A stretch of DNA of 64,000 nt from an uncultured Eubacterium sp. (GTDB taxonomy: Bacteria; Bacillota; Clostridia; Lachnospirales; Lachnospiraceae), in NCBI GenBank assembly GCA_910584795.1, contig CAJUBZ010000008.1:1-64000 (forward strand). Reading direction: 5' to 3'. Every line of letters begins with the position of its first letter. The first letter of the stretch is position 1. Shown here one piece after another: positions 36,437 through 45,677 of this stretch. The position numbers were made by a program, and so were the translations under genes. The notes beneath the pieces are model-generated. The model was not told the origin of the DNA. It saw only the letters and a list, made by a program, of their open reading frames with translations, and ran no database searches.

Positions 36437-37753
36437 TCAATCTCTCCTTTCGGCTTTAACTGCTTGCTTTATATCTTTTAGATGTGATAATGATCCAAAT
36501 GCCAAAATCATATCTGTTTGTCCTTTTCTCACAAAATCCATAGCAGCTGTAACTGCTTTTCTGATATTATCCATATACTGAACATTCTTATGATATACAG
36601 ACAATGTCTCTGCAAGTTTCTTTCCATCTAAGGCCCTGCTATTATCTGGAGTCACAGTTATAATATTTTCTGCTCTATCAGCAATAAGTTCTGCCTCCTG
36701 CGCAAAATCCTTATCAGCCAACACTCCCATTATAAAGGTTATTCGCCTATTTGTAAAATACAAATCCATACTATTTCGCAATTCTTTTACTGCTCCAGGA
36801 TTATGTGCACCGTCTATGATAAATAAAGGATCCTCTGAGATAATTTCCATTCTTCCGTTCCACATGGCTTTTAACAATCCCTGCTCTATATACTCTTCTA
36901 ACTGATAACCATAGTTCTCTAAACAAAGAAGCGTTTCAATCGCGGTGGCTGCATTAATACTCTGGTATGTTCCAAGCATCTGAATATTTGTTTGATATTT
37001 TTTACCATTCAATGCTCTATAAATCATTTGATTTTTTACTCTTATCTCATCTGGCACGTTATTCTGAACTGTTAATTGTGCCTGTCCTGCCTGAATAAAC
37101 TCCGCATTTTTTTCTTTTGCTGTGTTCTTTATGCAATTAACTGTCTTCTCACTTTGTTTTGCCATAACTACCGGACAATACTGCTTAATAATACCTGCTT
37201 TTACTTGAGCGATTTCCTCTATCGTCTCTCCCAAAAATGCTGTATGGTCGAGAGATATACTCGTTATCACACAGCACAATACCTGCTCAAATACATTGGT
37301 CGCATCACCGGCTCCTCCCATACCGCACTCTACCAAAACAATGTCACATTTCATTCTTTTAAAATACTCAAATGCCATGGCTGTCTCTATTTCAAATGTT
37401 GTCGGATGAAAACCATACTTTTCTAAAATTATATCAGCTTTCTCTCGAATCAGCGTAACAATATCCGCCAATTCTTCTTTTTCAATATTCTTTCCATTGA
37501 TCTGAATAATCTCATCATAATCAAATACTGCCGGAGAGCTGTACCGCCCTATCTGATATCCTGCCTCCACAAGTACACTCTGTATGAATGCCAGAGTTGA
37601 ACCTTTACCATTCGTTCCTGCGATATGAACTACCTTCAATTCCTTTTGGGGATTTCCTAATGCATCAAGTAATGTTGTGATACTTTCTAATCCCAGCACA
37701 CTTCCATACTTATTTACTTCTTTTAAATATCTTCTTGCTTCTGTATAATTCAT
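36437..37753 (-). CDS. folC: Folylpolyglutamate / dihydrofolate synthase
   Basis: A 438-residue Mur-ligase-family enzyme that adds glutamate to dihydropteroate or folates. The P-loop is VHIAGTNGKGSTLAFI; VECGMGGAGDATNVF and FIIDGAHNPGAVKELRN are the other family signatures. Note GMGGAGDATN, where GLGGRLDATN is usual. It is the first gene of the folate operon, preceded by a 187-bp repeat flanked by inverted ends. Confidence 0.93.
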   Translation of the reverse strand: MNYTEARRYLKEVNKYGSVLGLESITTLLDALGNPQKELKVVHIAGTNGKGSTLAFIQSVLVEAGYQIGRYSSPAVFDYDEIIQINGKNIEKEELADIVTLIREKADIILEKYGFHPTTFEIETAMAFEYFKRMKCDIVLVECGMGGAGDATNVFEQVLCCVITSISLDHTAFLGETIEEIAQVKAGIIKQYCPVVMAKQSEKTVNCIKNTAKEKNAEFIQAGQAQLTVQNNVPDEIRVKNQMIYRALNGKKYQTNIQMLGTYQSINAATAIETLLCLENYGYQLEEYIEQGLLKAMWNGRMEIISEDPLFIIDGAHNPGAVKELRNSMDLYFTNRRITFIMGVLADKDFAQEAELIADRAENIITVTPDNSRALDGKKLAETLSVYHKNVQYMDNIRKAVTAAMDFVRKGQTDMILAFGSLSHLKDIKQAVKAERRD

Positions 37754-37792
37754 CGCTGTTACCTGATATTTGTCCTTCCATCAACATTCTAA

Positions 37793-37979
37793 AATTGGGT
37801 TGTAAAAAAGAGTAGGTGAAAATTCTCGATCCCACTCCCATAAAGCATATTTAAAATTTACATATATAAAGTATTATTCTTTGAGTTTCCCGATGTATTT
37901 TCTTTTATTTGCTATGAATTTGATAGTTTAACTAAGAATGATTCATAACAGAAAAAAGGGACTTTTTTACAGCCCCATT
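37793..37979. repeat. MITE-like element with 18-bp terminal inverted repeats
   Basis: AATTGGGTTGTAAAAAAG (37793-37810) and the complement of AATGGGGCTGTAAAAAAG (37962-37979) match at 16 of 18 positions and bound 187 bp of noncoding, AT-rich DNA between folC and the SH3 protein gene. No ORF is inside. The right end can also act as a hairpin terminator (GGGGC...GTCCC then T-run) for the SH3 gene. Confidence 0.5.
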
Positions 37980-37995
37980 GATTTTTTAATCTGTT

Positions 37996-38556
37996 TTACT
38001 GTTCATTTTTTAAATATTCTGTGGAAATATATCCCTTAATATCTCCCCATTTAACATAAGTCCATTTGCCTTCTACACCAAGGACTTCCACCTTTTCATT
38101 CTTTTCCAGTACTTCGATTATCTCTGAATCTCCATCGGCCTTTCTGCGGATATTTACTACATCCTTTGTATACTGAATGCCACTGTCACTGCCTGTAGCT
38201 GCCGGACTGGTTGTCTCTCCCTGTCCCATTACTGATGTGACATTGTCATTATTGCTAACCGATTCATGCTGATTTGTTGTACCGGTTTCACTGGCGCTGG
38301 TACTTTCAGAAACTGTAGTTTCCTCTGCTGTAGTCACTCCTAAAACAGAAGTCTCCTTTATCGGATTCGTCTCTACCTCAGTATCTTTCTTCGCTGAACA
38401 GGATGCTGCTATAATAATAAATACAACCAGCAAAGCAATAACACCGCCCAAACCTGCCAAGGTCATCTTTCTCTTTTTCATCTGCTGCTCTTTTCTGAAC
38501 TCAGCATTCCTCTTTCTGTTTTCTATTAATCTCCTGGTTTCTTCATCGTATGGCAT
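37996..38556 (-). CDS. Membrane-anchored SH3-domain protein
   Basis: A 186-residue type II membrane protein. About 30 charged cytosolic residues precede one helix (about 34-53), then a Ser/Thr/Glu-rich spacer (about 60-125) and a C-terminal bacterial SH3 domain (VVNIRRKADGDSEIIEVL to VKWGDIKGYISTEYL). Bacterial SH3 domains often bind cell-wall peptides. It sits 11 bp after a DUF1292 gene. It is probably a wall-sensing or division-related protein; the exact role is unknown. Confidence 0.72.
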   Translation of the reverse strand: MPYDEETRRLIENRKRNAEFRKEQQMKKRKMTLAGLGGVIALLVVFIIIAASCSAKKDTEVETNPIKETSVLGVTTAEETTVSESTSASETGTTNQHESVSNNDNVTSVMGQGETTSPAATGSDSGIQYTKDVVNIRRKADGDSEIIEVLEKNEKVEVLGVEGKWTYVKWGDIKGYISTEYLKNEQ

Positions 38557-38567
38557 CTCTCTAACCT

Positions 38568-38888
38568 CTAATGTAAATTCTCTTCCTCATCAATTATCTC
38601 ATCATATTCACCGGCTTCTACTAATTCATCGAACGCCTGTGATGCTAAGAAAAACTCTGCTTCTGACTCAATATTATCTAATCCCGGTTCTCCGTCTTCA
38701 TCTTCGAAATATCTATAAATAAATACTTCTCCCTCTTCATTCTCCGGTCCTTCTGTTGGAAGCAATGCAATATAATCTTTTCCCTCTGCTTCAAATATAC
38801 TTACAACAAGGCAGTCAACCTCACTGTCATCTTCTAATGTAAGTGTTACAAATAAATCTTCATCCTCTTCAAACTGATTATTTCCCAT
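38568..38888 (-). CDS. DUF1292 family protein
   Basis: A very acidic 106-residue cytosolic protein. The pattern DLFVTLTLEDDSEVDCLVVSIFE ... DYIALLP ... EVFIYRYFED is typical of DUF1292 proteins found across Firmicutes, of unknown function. It precedes the SH3-domain gene by 11 bp. Confidence 0.85.
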   Translation of the reverse strand: MGNNQFEEDEDLFVTLTLEDDSEVDCLVVSIFEAEGKDYIALLPTEGPENEEGEVFIYRYFEDEDGEPGLDNIESEAEFFLASQAFDELVEAGEYDEIIDEEENLH

Positions 38889-39027
38889 TTTTTCCTCTTT
38901 CTGTGCTTAAGCACTTTTTAATAAGTATAACTTTATCAGAAGTACTATAAAAATGCAATAAATTCACAGAACATTTAACTAAATATTCACAAAAGAAACG
39001 TATCAGATTCGAACTGTTGGCTGGCTA

Positions 39028-39363
39028 TCACCAATTAGCATAAGCTCCAATTGCCCGTTCAACATATTGGTTTAATGATACTCCTTCTTTAAAAGCTTCA
39101 ATCACTATTTTTTTGTGTAACTCTTTAGATATTCTAACATTAAATTTGCCACTATATGTTTTGTCAGGCTCTATCCCCTTCTCTTTACAATAAGTCAAAT
39201 AGTCATCTACTGCCGCATGAAACTCTATTTCTACATTTTCTACATTACTACTCTCAAAATTCACAAAGTCATTTATTCCCTCAATTTTTCCATACAGCAC
39301 TTTATCTACATTGTCATATTCAACCCTTGTATAATATCCTTTATACTCTAAAATATTGCTCAT
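39028..39363 (-). CDS. hicB: HicB-family antitoxin
   Basis: A 111-residue antitoxin with a HicB partial RNase-H-like fold (KGYYTRVEYDNVDKVLYGKIEGIND, EFHAAVDDYLTYCKEKG) and a C-terminal ribbon-helix-helix DNA-binding motif (GKFNVRISKELHKKIVIEAF). It begins 1 nt after the toxin gene stop, in the usual hicA-hicB order. It should bind and silence the toxin and repress the operon. Confidence 0.9.
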   Translation of the reverse strand: MSNILEYKGYYTRVEYDNVDKVLYGKIEGINDFVNFESSNVENVEIEFHAAVDDYLTYCKEKGIEPDKTYSGKFNVRISKELHKKIVIEAFKEGVSLNQYVERAIGAYANW

Positions 39364-39364
39364 A

Positions 39365-39619
39365 TTACATTCCCTCTTTTTCTACAAACTCCTTTAATTG
39401 CTTTACTGCATATCGTTTCATAACCTTATCTGGATGTGGCTTATGTAGCAAAAACTTTTTCTTATCTCTTTCCCTAACAAAAATAATTCTAGACCCTGAT
39501 GTCTTTCCTTTATTATCTTCAATATATCCCAAATATTCTAAAATTGTCTTCCCTTCATTATATGTAAAATCTTTCGGTTCTTTTTTTAATCTCTTAATCA
39601 GTTTATCCTTTTTACTCAT
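39365..39619 (-). CDS. hicA: HicA-family mRNA interferase toxin
   Basis: An 84-residue toxin with the double-stranded-RNA-binding-like HicA fold. SGSRIIFVRERDKKKFLLHKPHP contains the expected catalytic His region, and VKRYAVKQLKEFVEKEG closes the domain. HicA cleaves mRNAs when the antitoxin is degraded. The length is slightly above the usual 60-80. Confidence 0.9.
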   Translation of the reverse strand: MSKKDKLIKRLKKEPKDFTYNEGKTILEYLGYIEDNKGKTSGSRIIFVRERDKKKFLLHKPHPDKVMKRYAVKQLKEFVEKEGM

Positions 39620-39641
39620 TGTATCCTTTCTTCACTTTTCG

Positions 39642-39690
39642 CCACTAACTTGTGGTACTATCATTTTACTACTATATTTGTCATTGTCAA
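39642..39690 (-). promoter_or_regulatory. hicAB promoter with inverted repeat
   Basis: On the minus strand TTGACA (39685-39690) and TAAAAT (39663-39668) are 16 bp apart. CCAC-N6-GTGG lies just downstream (39642-39655) and could be the HicB operator. Confidence 0.5.
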
Positions 39691-39698
39691 TATGATTT

Positions 39699-41549
39699 TT
39701 AATTTTTGTTATTCTCTTTACATACAATCATTTCATTTAAAAACATTGACGGTTCTACTCTGCACCCTAGATTTTCTGTAACTGCATACACACCCAGTAT
39801 TTTCTTTGCTCTGGTAACTGCCACATAAAAAGCTCTGCGCTCTTCTTCATAATCTCTGTTTCTTACAGCCTTCGATGTTGGAATAATTCCTTGATTTGCA
39901 TCTACAATAAATACTGTTTCAAACTCCAATCCTTTTGCACTGTGCATTGTCATAATTTTTATATTATCTGCTTCTATGTTCTCCTCATCCGTTTCCACAA
40001 TGCCCTTCATCCAAGATTGCAATGTATCATATTGGCCGCAGTCGTTTTTAATCTCCTCTAAGTGTTTTCTTAAAACAGAAATCCTGATATGTTTTTCTTT
40101 TGCATAATCTGTTAAATACTTTTCATATCCAATTCCTTTTTCGATATACAAAACTGCTGCTGCAGGTTTTAACTTTGACAGCATTTGCAGATCAAACTCC
40201 AGTTTTTCTATATTCTTCTTTACTTCCGGACTTTGTCCATACGTCTCTTTTAATTTATGGAAATTCATATTTTCCTGTGCCAATATATGTCTGCCGATAT
40301 AACGCACCGGTTTATTTAATATGTATATCAAATTCTGATTATTTCGAATCTCTATATTCTGATAACTTAACGCAGCCTTTATATAAGCAATGATATCTTT
40401 TGCCACGATACTCTCATAAATAAACTTTTTTCCATATCCTCCATTTACCGTTATCTCTCTGTTATATAAAAACTTCTGTATCTCTGGTACCTGGCTATTG
40501 TTTCTCACCAGAATTGCAATCTCACTTTCAGTAACCCCCTCACACTTTAACTTTTTTATTTTCTGAACAACATACTCCAATTCTTCAAATTGTGTTTTAA
40601 ACAGCTTGACTTCCGGCTCAACCTCTCCGGCAAAATCTGCCTGCATATTTTTTTCATACCGATGACTATTATTACAAATTAACCTTTCTGACATTTCCAC
40701 AATCTTTTTACTGGAGCGGTAATTTTTATTTAATATTATCTTTTCATAACCTACAAAATCTTGTTCAAACTGGAACATTAATTCCGGACATGCTCCTCGA
40801 AATCCATAAATAGACTGATCATCATCTCCCACAACAAATAGATTGTTTTGTGGAAATGACAGCATCTTTATCACTTCGTACTGCACAAAATTAATATCCT
40901 GAAACTCGTCAATCAAAATATACTCAAAATTTTGCTGCCATCTCTCCAATATTTTTGGTTTTTCCTGAAATAACTCATAACATTTGAATAACATATCATC
41001 AAAATCGATTTTTTGCTCATATGACAATACTCTTTGATATTCTTCAAAAACACATTGAAATGTCTCCTGATTACAGCACTGCGGCTCAAAGGAATTTGTA
41101 TCTGTCATATTGCTTTTAACCTTACTAATCTCACTAGAGATATTATGGAGAAAATCATTCTTGTTACTTGCTTCTATCTTTTTTCTAAGAACAATTTCCC
41201 TCAATATCTGAAACTTCTCACGTTCTCCTAAAATATTTTCTCCTCTATAATTGTTTGTAAGTTTCAAAATTCTAAAAAATACGCTATGAAAGGTACCAAA
41301 AGAGACCGGATAACTTCCCCTTATCCAGTCCTCCCCCTGCATAATGTGAAAAAACTTCTTTTGCATATGTATTGCAGCTGTTTTTGTAAAAGTAACCACC
41401 AGTATTTTTTCCGGTGGCACTCCACTTTCTATTAACTTTTTAACTCTATGGGTAATAATAGTGGTTTTACCAGAACCAGGCCCGGCAAGAACCATTGCCG
41501 GACCTTTCTTATGGCTGACTGCCTTGATTTGATTTTCATTAAAATTCAT
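39699..41549 (-). CDS. UvrD/PcrA-like ATP-dependent DNA helicase
   Basis: A 616-residue SF1A helicase. In order: Q-motif FNENQIKAVSHKKGP, Walker A AGPGSGKTT, VTFTKTAAIHM (Ia), ILIDEFQDIN (II), VVGDDDQSIYGFRGA (III), LNKNYRSSKKIVE (IV), MTMHSAKGLEFETVFI (V) and FYVAVTRAKKIL (VI). It is shorter than PcrA and lacks an obvious C-terminal RNA-polymerase-binding tail. It probably works in repair or recombination. It lies 79 bp upstream of hicA. Confidence 0.9.
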   Translation of the reverse strand: MNFNENQIKAVSHKKGPAMVLAGPGSGKTTIITHRVKKLIESGVPPEKILVVTFTKTAAIHMQKKFFHIMQGEDWIRGSYPVSFGTFHSVFFRILKLTNNYRGENILGEREKFQILREIVLRKKIEASNKNDFLHNISSEISKVKSNMTDTNSFEPQCCNQETFQCVFEEYQRVLSYEQKIDFDDMLFKCYELFQEKPKILERWQQNFEYILIDEFQDINFVQYEVIKMLSFPQNNLFVVGDDDQSIYGFRGACPELMFQFEQDFVGYEKIILNKNYRSSKKIVEMSERLICNNSHRYEKNMQADFAGEVEPEVKLFKTQFEELEYVVQKIKKLKCEGVTESEIAILVRNNSQVPEIQKFLYNREITVNGGYGKKFIYESIVAKDIIAYIKAALSYQNIEIRNNQNLIYILNKPVRYIGRHILAQENMNFHKLKETYGQSPEVKKNIEKLEFDLQMLSKLKPAAAVLYIEKGIGYEKYLTDYAKEKHIRISVLRKHLEEIKNDCGQYDTLQSWMKGIVETDEENIEADNIKIMTMHSAKGLEFETVFIVDANQGIIPTSKAVRNRDYEEERRAFYVAVTRAKKILGVYAVTENLGCRVEPSMFLNEMIVCKENNKN

Positions 41550-41651
41550 AAATACAACCTTTCCGGTTGTGGTTTCTCCGTTCTCAGATTATCACATATT
41601 GACTATAATGTAAATGGTCAAGATTTTATCATCATCCACCATGGAACATTT

Positions 41652-42425
41652 TTATCTTTGTATATGCACAGTTGCACTAATCGGATAATGATCCGACAAA
41701 AATACACCGTCTTTCTGATCTTTCCATAACTCCAATTTCTCCAATCGGATATTTTCACTTACAGCAATATAATCTATTTTCACAGGTTTATCCATTTTCC
41801 CAAAGTTATGATATGTCCCTGATATCTCTTCTGTGACATCGCATACAATGCCACTGCGATTCATGCTTTCAATCTCTGGCGACTCGGGATGGGCATTCAT
41901 ATCACCGCACAATATAACAGGCAGTTTTCCTATTGCCTCCCATTGTATCTGTGTCTGATGTATTTTATCTAAAACACATTTCATCCCCTGAACTCTTGCC
42001 CTGCTGTCTTTATGATCTAAATGTGTATTAACAATTAAATACACATCGTTCGTTACTGTCTCCTTTAACAAAAGTTGTGTTGCTGTTCTTGGATATTTAC
42101 TTTGTTCCTGATAACGGCTTCCTGGTAAATAAGGAGTATCTGAAAGCCAGTAAGTGTCCATACTGACTATCTCAAATCTGTCTTTTCTAAATGCCACAGT
42201 CATCTGTTCTCCTGTCAAATCCTTCTCTCTGCCGCAACCTACAAGCTGATAATCTTTTAACACCTCACTCAGCCATAACCCCATATGCGGAAGCATCTCC
42301 TGAAAACAGATTATATCCGGTTTCTTTTCCAAAAGACATTTTTGAATTATTGATTTACGGTACTCAAAATTATTTTTTCCGTCCTGCTTATGGTCACATC
42401 GAATATTAAAAGTAACTATATTCAT
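41652..42425 (-). CDS. Endonuclease/exonuclease/phosphatase family hydrolase
   Basis: A 257-residue EEP-fold hydrolase. Landmarks are VTFNIRCDH, ICFQEMLPHMG (metal-binding Glu), NTHLDHKDSRAR, VILCGDMNAHPES and LSDHYPISATV (catalytic Asp-His). No signal peptide is present. Relatives act on DNA, inositol phosphates or sphingolipids; the sequence does not decide between them. The ATG at 42425 is chosen for its AAGG site over an upstream in-frame ATG. Confidence 0.82.
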   Translation of the reverse strand: MNIVTFNIRCDHKQDGKNNFEYRKSIIQKCLLEKKPDIICFQEMLPHMGLWLSEVLKDYQLVGCGREKDLTGEQMTVAFRKDRFEIVSMDTYWLSDTPYLPGSRYQEQSKYPRTATQLLLKETVTNDVYLIVNTHLDHKDSRARVQGMKCVLDKIHQTQIQWEAIGKLPVILCGDMNAHPESPEIESMNRSGIVCDVTEEISGTYHNFGKMDKPVKIDYIAVSENIRLEKLELWKDQKDGVFLSDHYPISATVHIQR

Positions 42426-42462
42426 TTTCCTTACCTTTTTAAACACTATATACTAATATATA

Positions 42463-43920
42463 TTACTCGGACAATAATTCAATTCCTTTTCTGATACGTG
42501 AAAGACTTTCTTCTTTTCCAATCACTTCCATAATTTCAAAAGCACCCGCCGGTGTCATCTGCTTTCCTGATACGGCTGTACGAAGCGGCCATAATGCCTG
42601 ACCATTCTTACACTCTTTCTTTGCAATATATTCAAATACCACATCATGCAGTGCCTGTGCAGAATAATCCTCTGTTTCCTCCAATATTGGAAGCAGTTCC
42701 TGTAACACTTCTAAAGAATTTTCCGAATTGGTTTTCATTTTCTTATGCGTATACATTTCCGGGCTGTACTCTGGAAGTTCTTCAAAGAAATCTATCATTT
42801 CACCAATCTCAGGAAAAATTTCAATACGTGTTTTTACCATATCCATAATGGTGTTCAAATCTAAATCTTTCTTAATTACTTCACGAACATACGGTTCTGC
42901 CATTTCATAAAACTTCTCATTATCCATAGACTTAATGTATTCGCCATTCATCCACTTTAATTTCTGGATATCAAATACTGACGGACTCTTGTTCACCTTA
43001 TGATAATCAAAATTTTCTATTAACTCGTCCAATGAGAATATTTCCTGATTGTCTTCCGGACTCCAGCCAAGAAGTGCAATATAGTTTACAATCGCCTCCG
43101 GCAGAAATCCCTGCTCGACCAAGTCTTCATAAGAAGAATGACCAGAACGCTTACTTAACTTTTTATGATTTTCATCTGTAATCAATGGAAGATGCACATA
43201 TTTCGGTGACTCCCATCCAAAAGCCTCATAAAGCCTCTGATATTTTGGAGATGATGAAATATATTCATTTCCTCTTACTACATGAGTAATCCCCTGCAAA
43301 TGGTCATCAATAACATTTGCAAAATTATATGTCGGGTATCCATCTGACTTAATCAGAATCATATCATCGAGTTCTTTATTCTCAACTGTAATTTCACCAT
43401 ATAACTCATCAATAAAAGTGGTAGTTCCCTCTGTCGGCATATTAATGCGGATAACATATGGCTTCCCTGCATCTAAATTTGCCTGAATTTCTTCTTTTGA
43501 CAGATTCAGGCAATGTTTATCATATACTGTAATTTCTTTCCCATCATCGCCTACAGACGTTTTCAATGAAGCAAGCCTTTCCTTATCACAGAAACAATAA
43601 TATGCATTACCACTTTCTATTAACTGTTTCGCATATTCCAAATAAAGACCTGATGCCTGACGTTCGCTCTGAATATATGGTCCAAATCCTTTATCTTTAT
43701 CAGGTCCTTCATCATGTATCAATCCGGTTGCTTCCAAAGTTCTGTAAATAATATCTACAGCCCCTTCTACATAACGTTCTCTATCTGTATCTTCTATTCT
43801 TAAAATAAAATCTCCACCTGCATGTTTTGCAATCAAAAACTCATAAAGCGCTGTTCTTAAATTTCCTACATGCATTTTTCCTGTTGGGCTTGGTGCAAAT
43901 CTTGTTCTTACTTTTGTCAT
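42463..43920 (-). CDS. gltX: Glutamyl-tRNA synthetase
   Basis: A 485-residue class Ib synthetase. The HIGH-type motif is FAPSPTGKMHVGNLRTALY and the KMSKS loop is KKLSKRSGHSS; the CFCDKE segment lies where zinc-binding or its remnant occurs. It charges tRNA-Glu, and if non-discriminating also tRNA-Gln; the sequence alone does not settle this. No T-box was seen upstream. Confidence 0.95.
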   Translation of the reverse strand: MTKVRTRFAPSPTGKMHVGNLRTALYEFLIAKHAGGDFILRIEDTDRERYVEGAVDIIYRTLEATGLIHDEGPDKDKGFGPYIQSERQASGLYLEYAKQLIESGNAYYCFCDKERLASLKTSVGDDGKEITVYDKHCLNLSKEEIQANLDAGKPYVIRINMPTEGTTTFIDELYGEITVENKELDDMILIKSDGYPTYNFANVIDDHLQGITHVVRGNEYISSSPKYQRLYEAFGWESPKYVHLPLITDENHKKLSKRSGHSSYEDLVEQGFLPEAIVNYIALLGWSPEDNQEIFSLDELIENFDYHKVNKSPSVFDIQKLKWMNGEYIKSMDNEKFYEMAEPYVREVIKKDLDLNTIMDMVKTRIEIFPEIGEMIDFFEELPEYSPEMYTHKKMKTNSENSLEVLQELLPILEETEDYSAQALHDVVFEYIAKKECKNGQALWPLRTAVSGKQMTPAGAFEIMEVIGKEESLSRIRKGIELLSE

Positions 43921-44058
43921 TTTTTCCTCTCCTTCTGTTTCACTGTATCGCTCATGTTGTATTTCTTTTATCTATTTTATTATAAACAACAAAAATTCCT
44001 ATTTATTATAATTCTTTTTATTGGTATTCGCAAGTATTGGAATAAGTCTATATACAAT

Positions 44059-44093
44059 AAAAATACCAGTGTGAACACACAACTGGTATTTTT
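44059..44093. terminator. Terminator after the small XRE gene
   Basis: AAAATACCAGT and ACTGGTATTTT form an 11-bp stem with A/T runs, between the XRE gene and gltX. Confidence 0.8.
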
Positions 44094-44114
44094 GTTTATA
44101 TAGATATTCAACTC

Positions 44115-44345
44115 TCATTCCTCTTCACAAATTTCAAAACATTCATCCTGAAAAAATTCCATTAAATTCATTTCTAGTCCATTACATATCTTATTCAATG
44201 TTGATATCGTAGGATTTGTCCCATTCATTATATTCATCAATGTTGATTTTGGAATCGCAGACCGATACGCAAGGGCATAGTATGACATTCTTTTTTCGAA
44301 ACACAAATCGTTAATTCTCTTAATTACTGCTTCGCTAGAATTCAT
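44115..44345 (-). CDS. Small XRE-family DNA-binding protein
   Basis: A 76-residue single-domain Cro/CI-type regulator. The helix-turn-helix is MSYYALAYRSAIPKSTLMNI followed by TISTLNKICNGLEMNLMEFF. The acidic tail (CFEICEEE) is short. A palindrome in its own upstream region (44403-44414) suggests autorepression. No toxin partner is adjacent; the gene is alone. Confidence 0.85.
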   Translation of the reverse strand: MNSSEAVIKRINDLCFEKRMSYYALAYRSAIPKSTLMNIMNGTNPTISTLNKICNGLEMNLMEFFQDECFEICEEE

Positions 44346-44402
44346 AATCCCCTCCCATATATGATACTAAGTCCATTTTACTAATAAAATTTTCCATTTA
44401 GG

Positions 44403-44414
44403 ACCATATATGGT
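44403..44414. promoter_or_regulatory. Palindromic operator candidate upstream of the XRE gene
   Basis: ACCATATATGGT is a perfect 12-bp palindrome, 58 bp before the start codon. Its core CCATATATG recurs at 44355-44363 beside the ribosome site, which suggests two related binding sites. Confidence 0.45.
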
Positions 44415-44478
44415 TCTTATTGTGCTTTTATTTATTTAATGATATATTTTTTTAACAATATTTTACTACAAATTAAAA

Positions 44479-44510
44479 ATGCAGTTGCAAAAATCACTTT
44501 GCAACTGCAT
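44479..44510. terminator. Terminator after the P-loop kinase gene
   Basis: ATGCAGTTGCAAA and TTTGCAACTGCAT form a perfect 13-bp stem just past the stop codon. Confidence 0.85.
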
Positions 44511-44516
44511 AAAACT

Positions 44517-45092
44517 TTACTTTAAATTATTTAAATATTCCTTTGCCTCTTCAATAGATTTCTTAAAGGAATCATCTGTTGAATTATCAAACAGGAACAA
44601 ATTTTTAATTCCATCCGGAATAGTAAAATTTTGTTTACTAATATATTCATCCCAGTTTTCTAATTTCCATGTATCTCTATCTGAATTGCGATGAATCATT
44701 CTCTGTCTGCAGACTTCCTTATCACACTGAACCCACACAACTACCAATTCAGCACCTTTCTTCTGAAGAAGCTCCTGTCTTAAATTTTCCATATACCCAG
44801 GGGTTCTCACCTCTCTAGTATACGGTGCATTTATAAATACGGTATCATTATATTCCAAAGCTTCCATCGCCAGTTCCATTACACAATCGTATTCTGGATT
44901 TCTGATTTCTGCCTCAAAGAAATCTGAACTTCTGTTATACTCTTCATTTGCTACAACAAAAATCTGTTTTGATAACGTAATTAATGTATCCTTATCTAAG
45001 TATACGCAATTTGGCATTGCCTTCGCTAATTTCCTTGTGACAAATGTCTTTCCACACGCCGGTGGCGATGTTACCAAAATTAATTTCTTCAT
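44517..45092 (-). CDS. P-loop kinase-like ATPase
   Basis: A 191-residue nucleoside-kinase/zeta-toxin-like protein. The Walker A is TSPPACGKTFVTRKLA near the N-terminus; WVQCDKEVCRQRMIHRNSDRD carries the LID-type arginines. YLDKDTLITL is the substrate-side acidic motif. It may phosphorylate a small molecule; no antitoxin lies next to it. It is monocistronic with its own terminator. Confidence 0.75.
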   Translation of the reverse strand: MKKLILVTSPPACGKTFVTRKLAKAMPNCVYLDKDTLITLSKQIFVVANEEYNRSSDFFEAEIRNPEYDCVMELAMEALEYNDTVFINAPYTREVRTPGYMENLRQELLQKKGAELVVVWVQCDKEVCRQRMIHRNSDRDTWKLENWDEYISKQNFTIPDGIKNLFLFDNSTDDSFKKSIEEAKEYLNNLK

Positions 45093-45677
45093 AATATACC
45101 TCCTAATGCTTCTTACAGAAGTGTAACTATGTTTCTCCCTCTAACACAGTTTTATAGTCAAAAATTCTTTTTAACCCTTACTTCTTATATCTATTATAGA
45201 ATTCTTTTCAAATTTAACCCAATTTCTCTATATAATACCACTTTATACTCTTTCTAGTCAACTAATTAAACATAATTATTTTGTTATTTTCACATATTTT
45301 TTTCTAATATTTCTTTTTTATTATTGGGATTTCTTTTAAGAATAAAATCTCTCACCAGATCTAAAAAAATCAAAGTATTTTGGATTTTAAAAACAGGAAT
45401 GGCGTTTCAGATTATTCCGAAACGCCACAAAATTGAAAGGGTTTAGATTATTATGTTACCTAAAAATCTAATACACTTATAGTTTAAAAATTAAAAATGT
45501 TTTTTGCAATAAGGCGCAAACACAATTGATTTTTTTGTTAATTTTGTATATTTTCCTGCTTAATTTTCCTACTTTTATAATTCTTTATAATAACTTTTGC
45601 ACAATTTTTTTAATTAATCGCTCATTTGCATTTTTAGTATTTTTCAAAAAATGTAAAAAAATGTTTTTATTATCAAA
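45093..45677. other. Gene-free AT-rich region with one hairpin
   Basis: This 585-bp gap holds a 9-bp stem, TGGCGTTTC (45400-45408) with GAAACGCCA (45419-45427), flanked by A/T-rich DNA. On the minus strand it is followed by a short T-rich stretch and could end the SecB-like transcript, leaving a 3' UTR of about 250 nt. The remainder has homopolymer T runs; no ORF or known RNA was recognised. Confidence 0.5.

Noticed and set aside
44517..45092. Zeta-toxin of a toxin-antitoxin pair
   Set aside because: The P-loop kinase fold fits, but no epsilon-type antitoxin is adjacent and the gene stands alone with its own terminator.
45431..45677. Small RNA gene in the long gap before the SecB-like gene
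   Set aside because: The stretch is AT-rich with T runs, but no stable structure, promoter or conserved motif was convincing.
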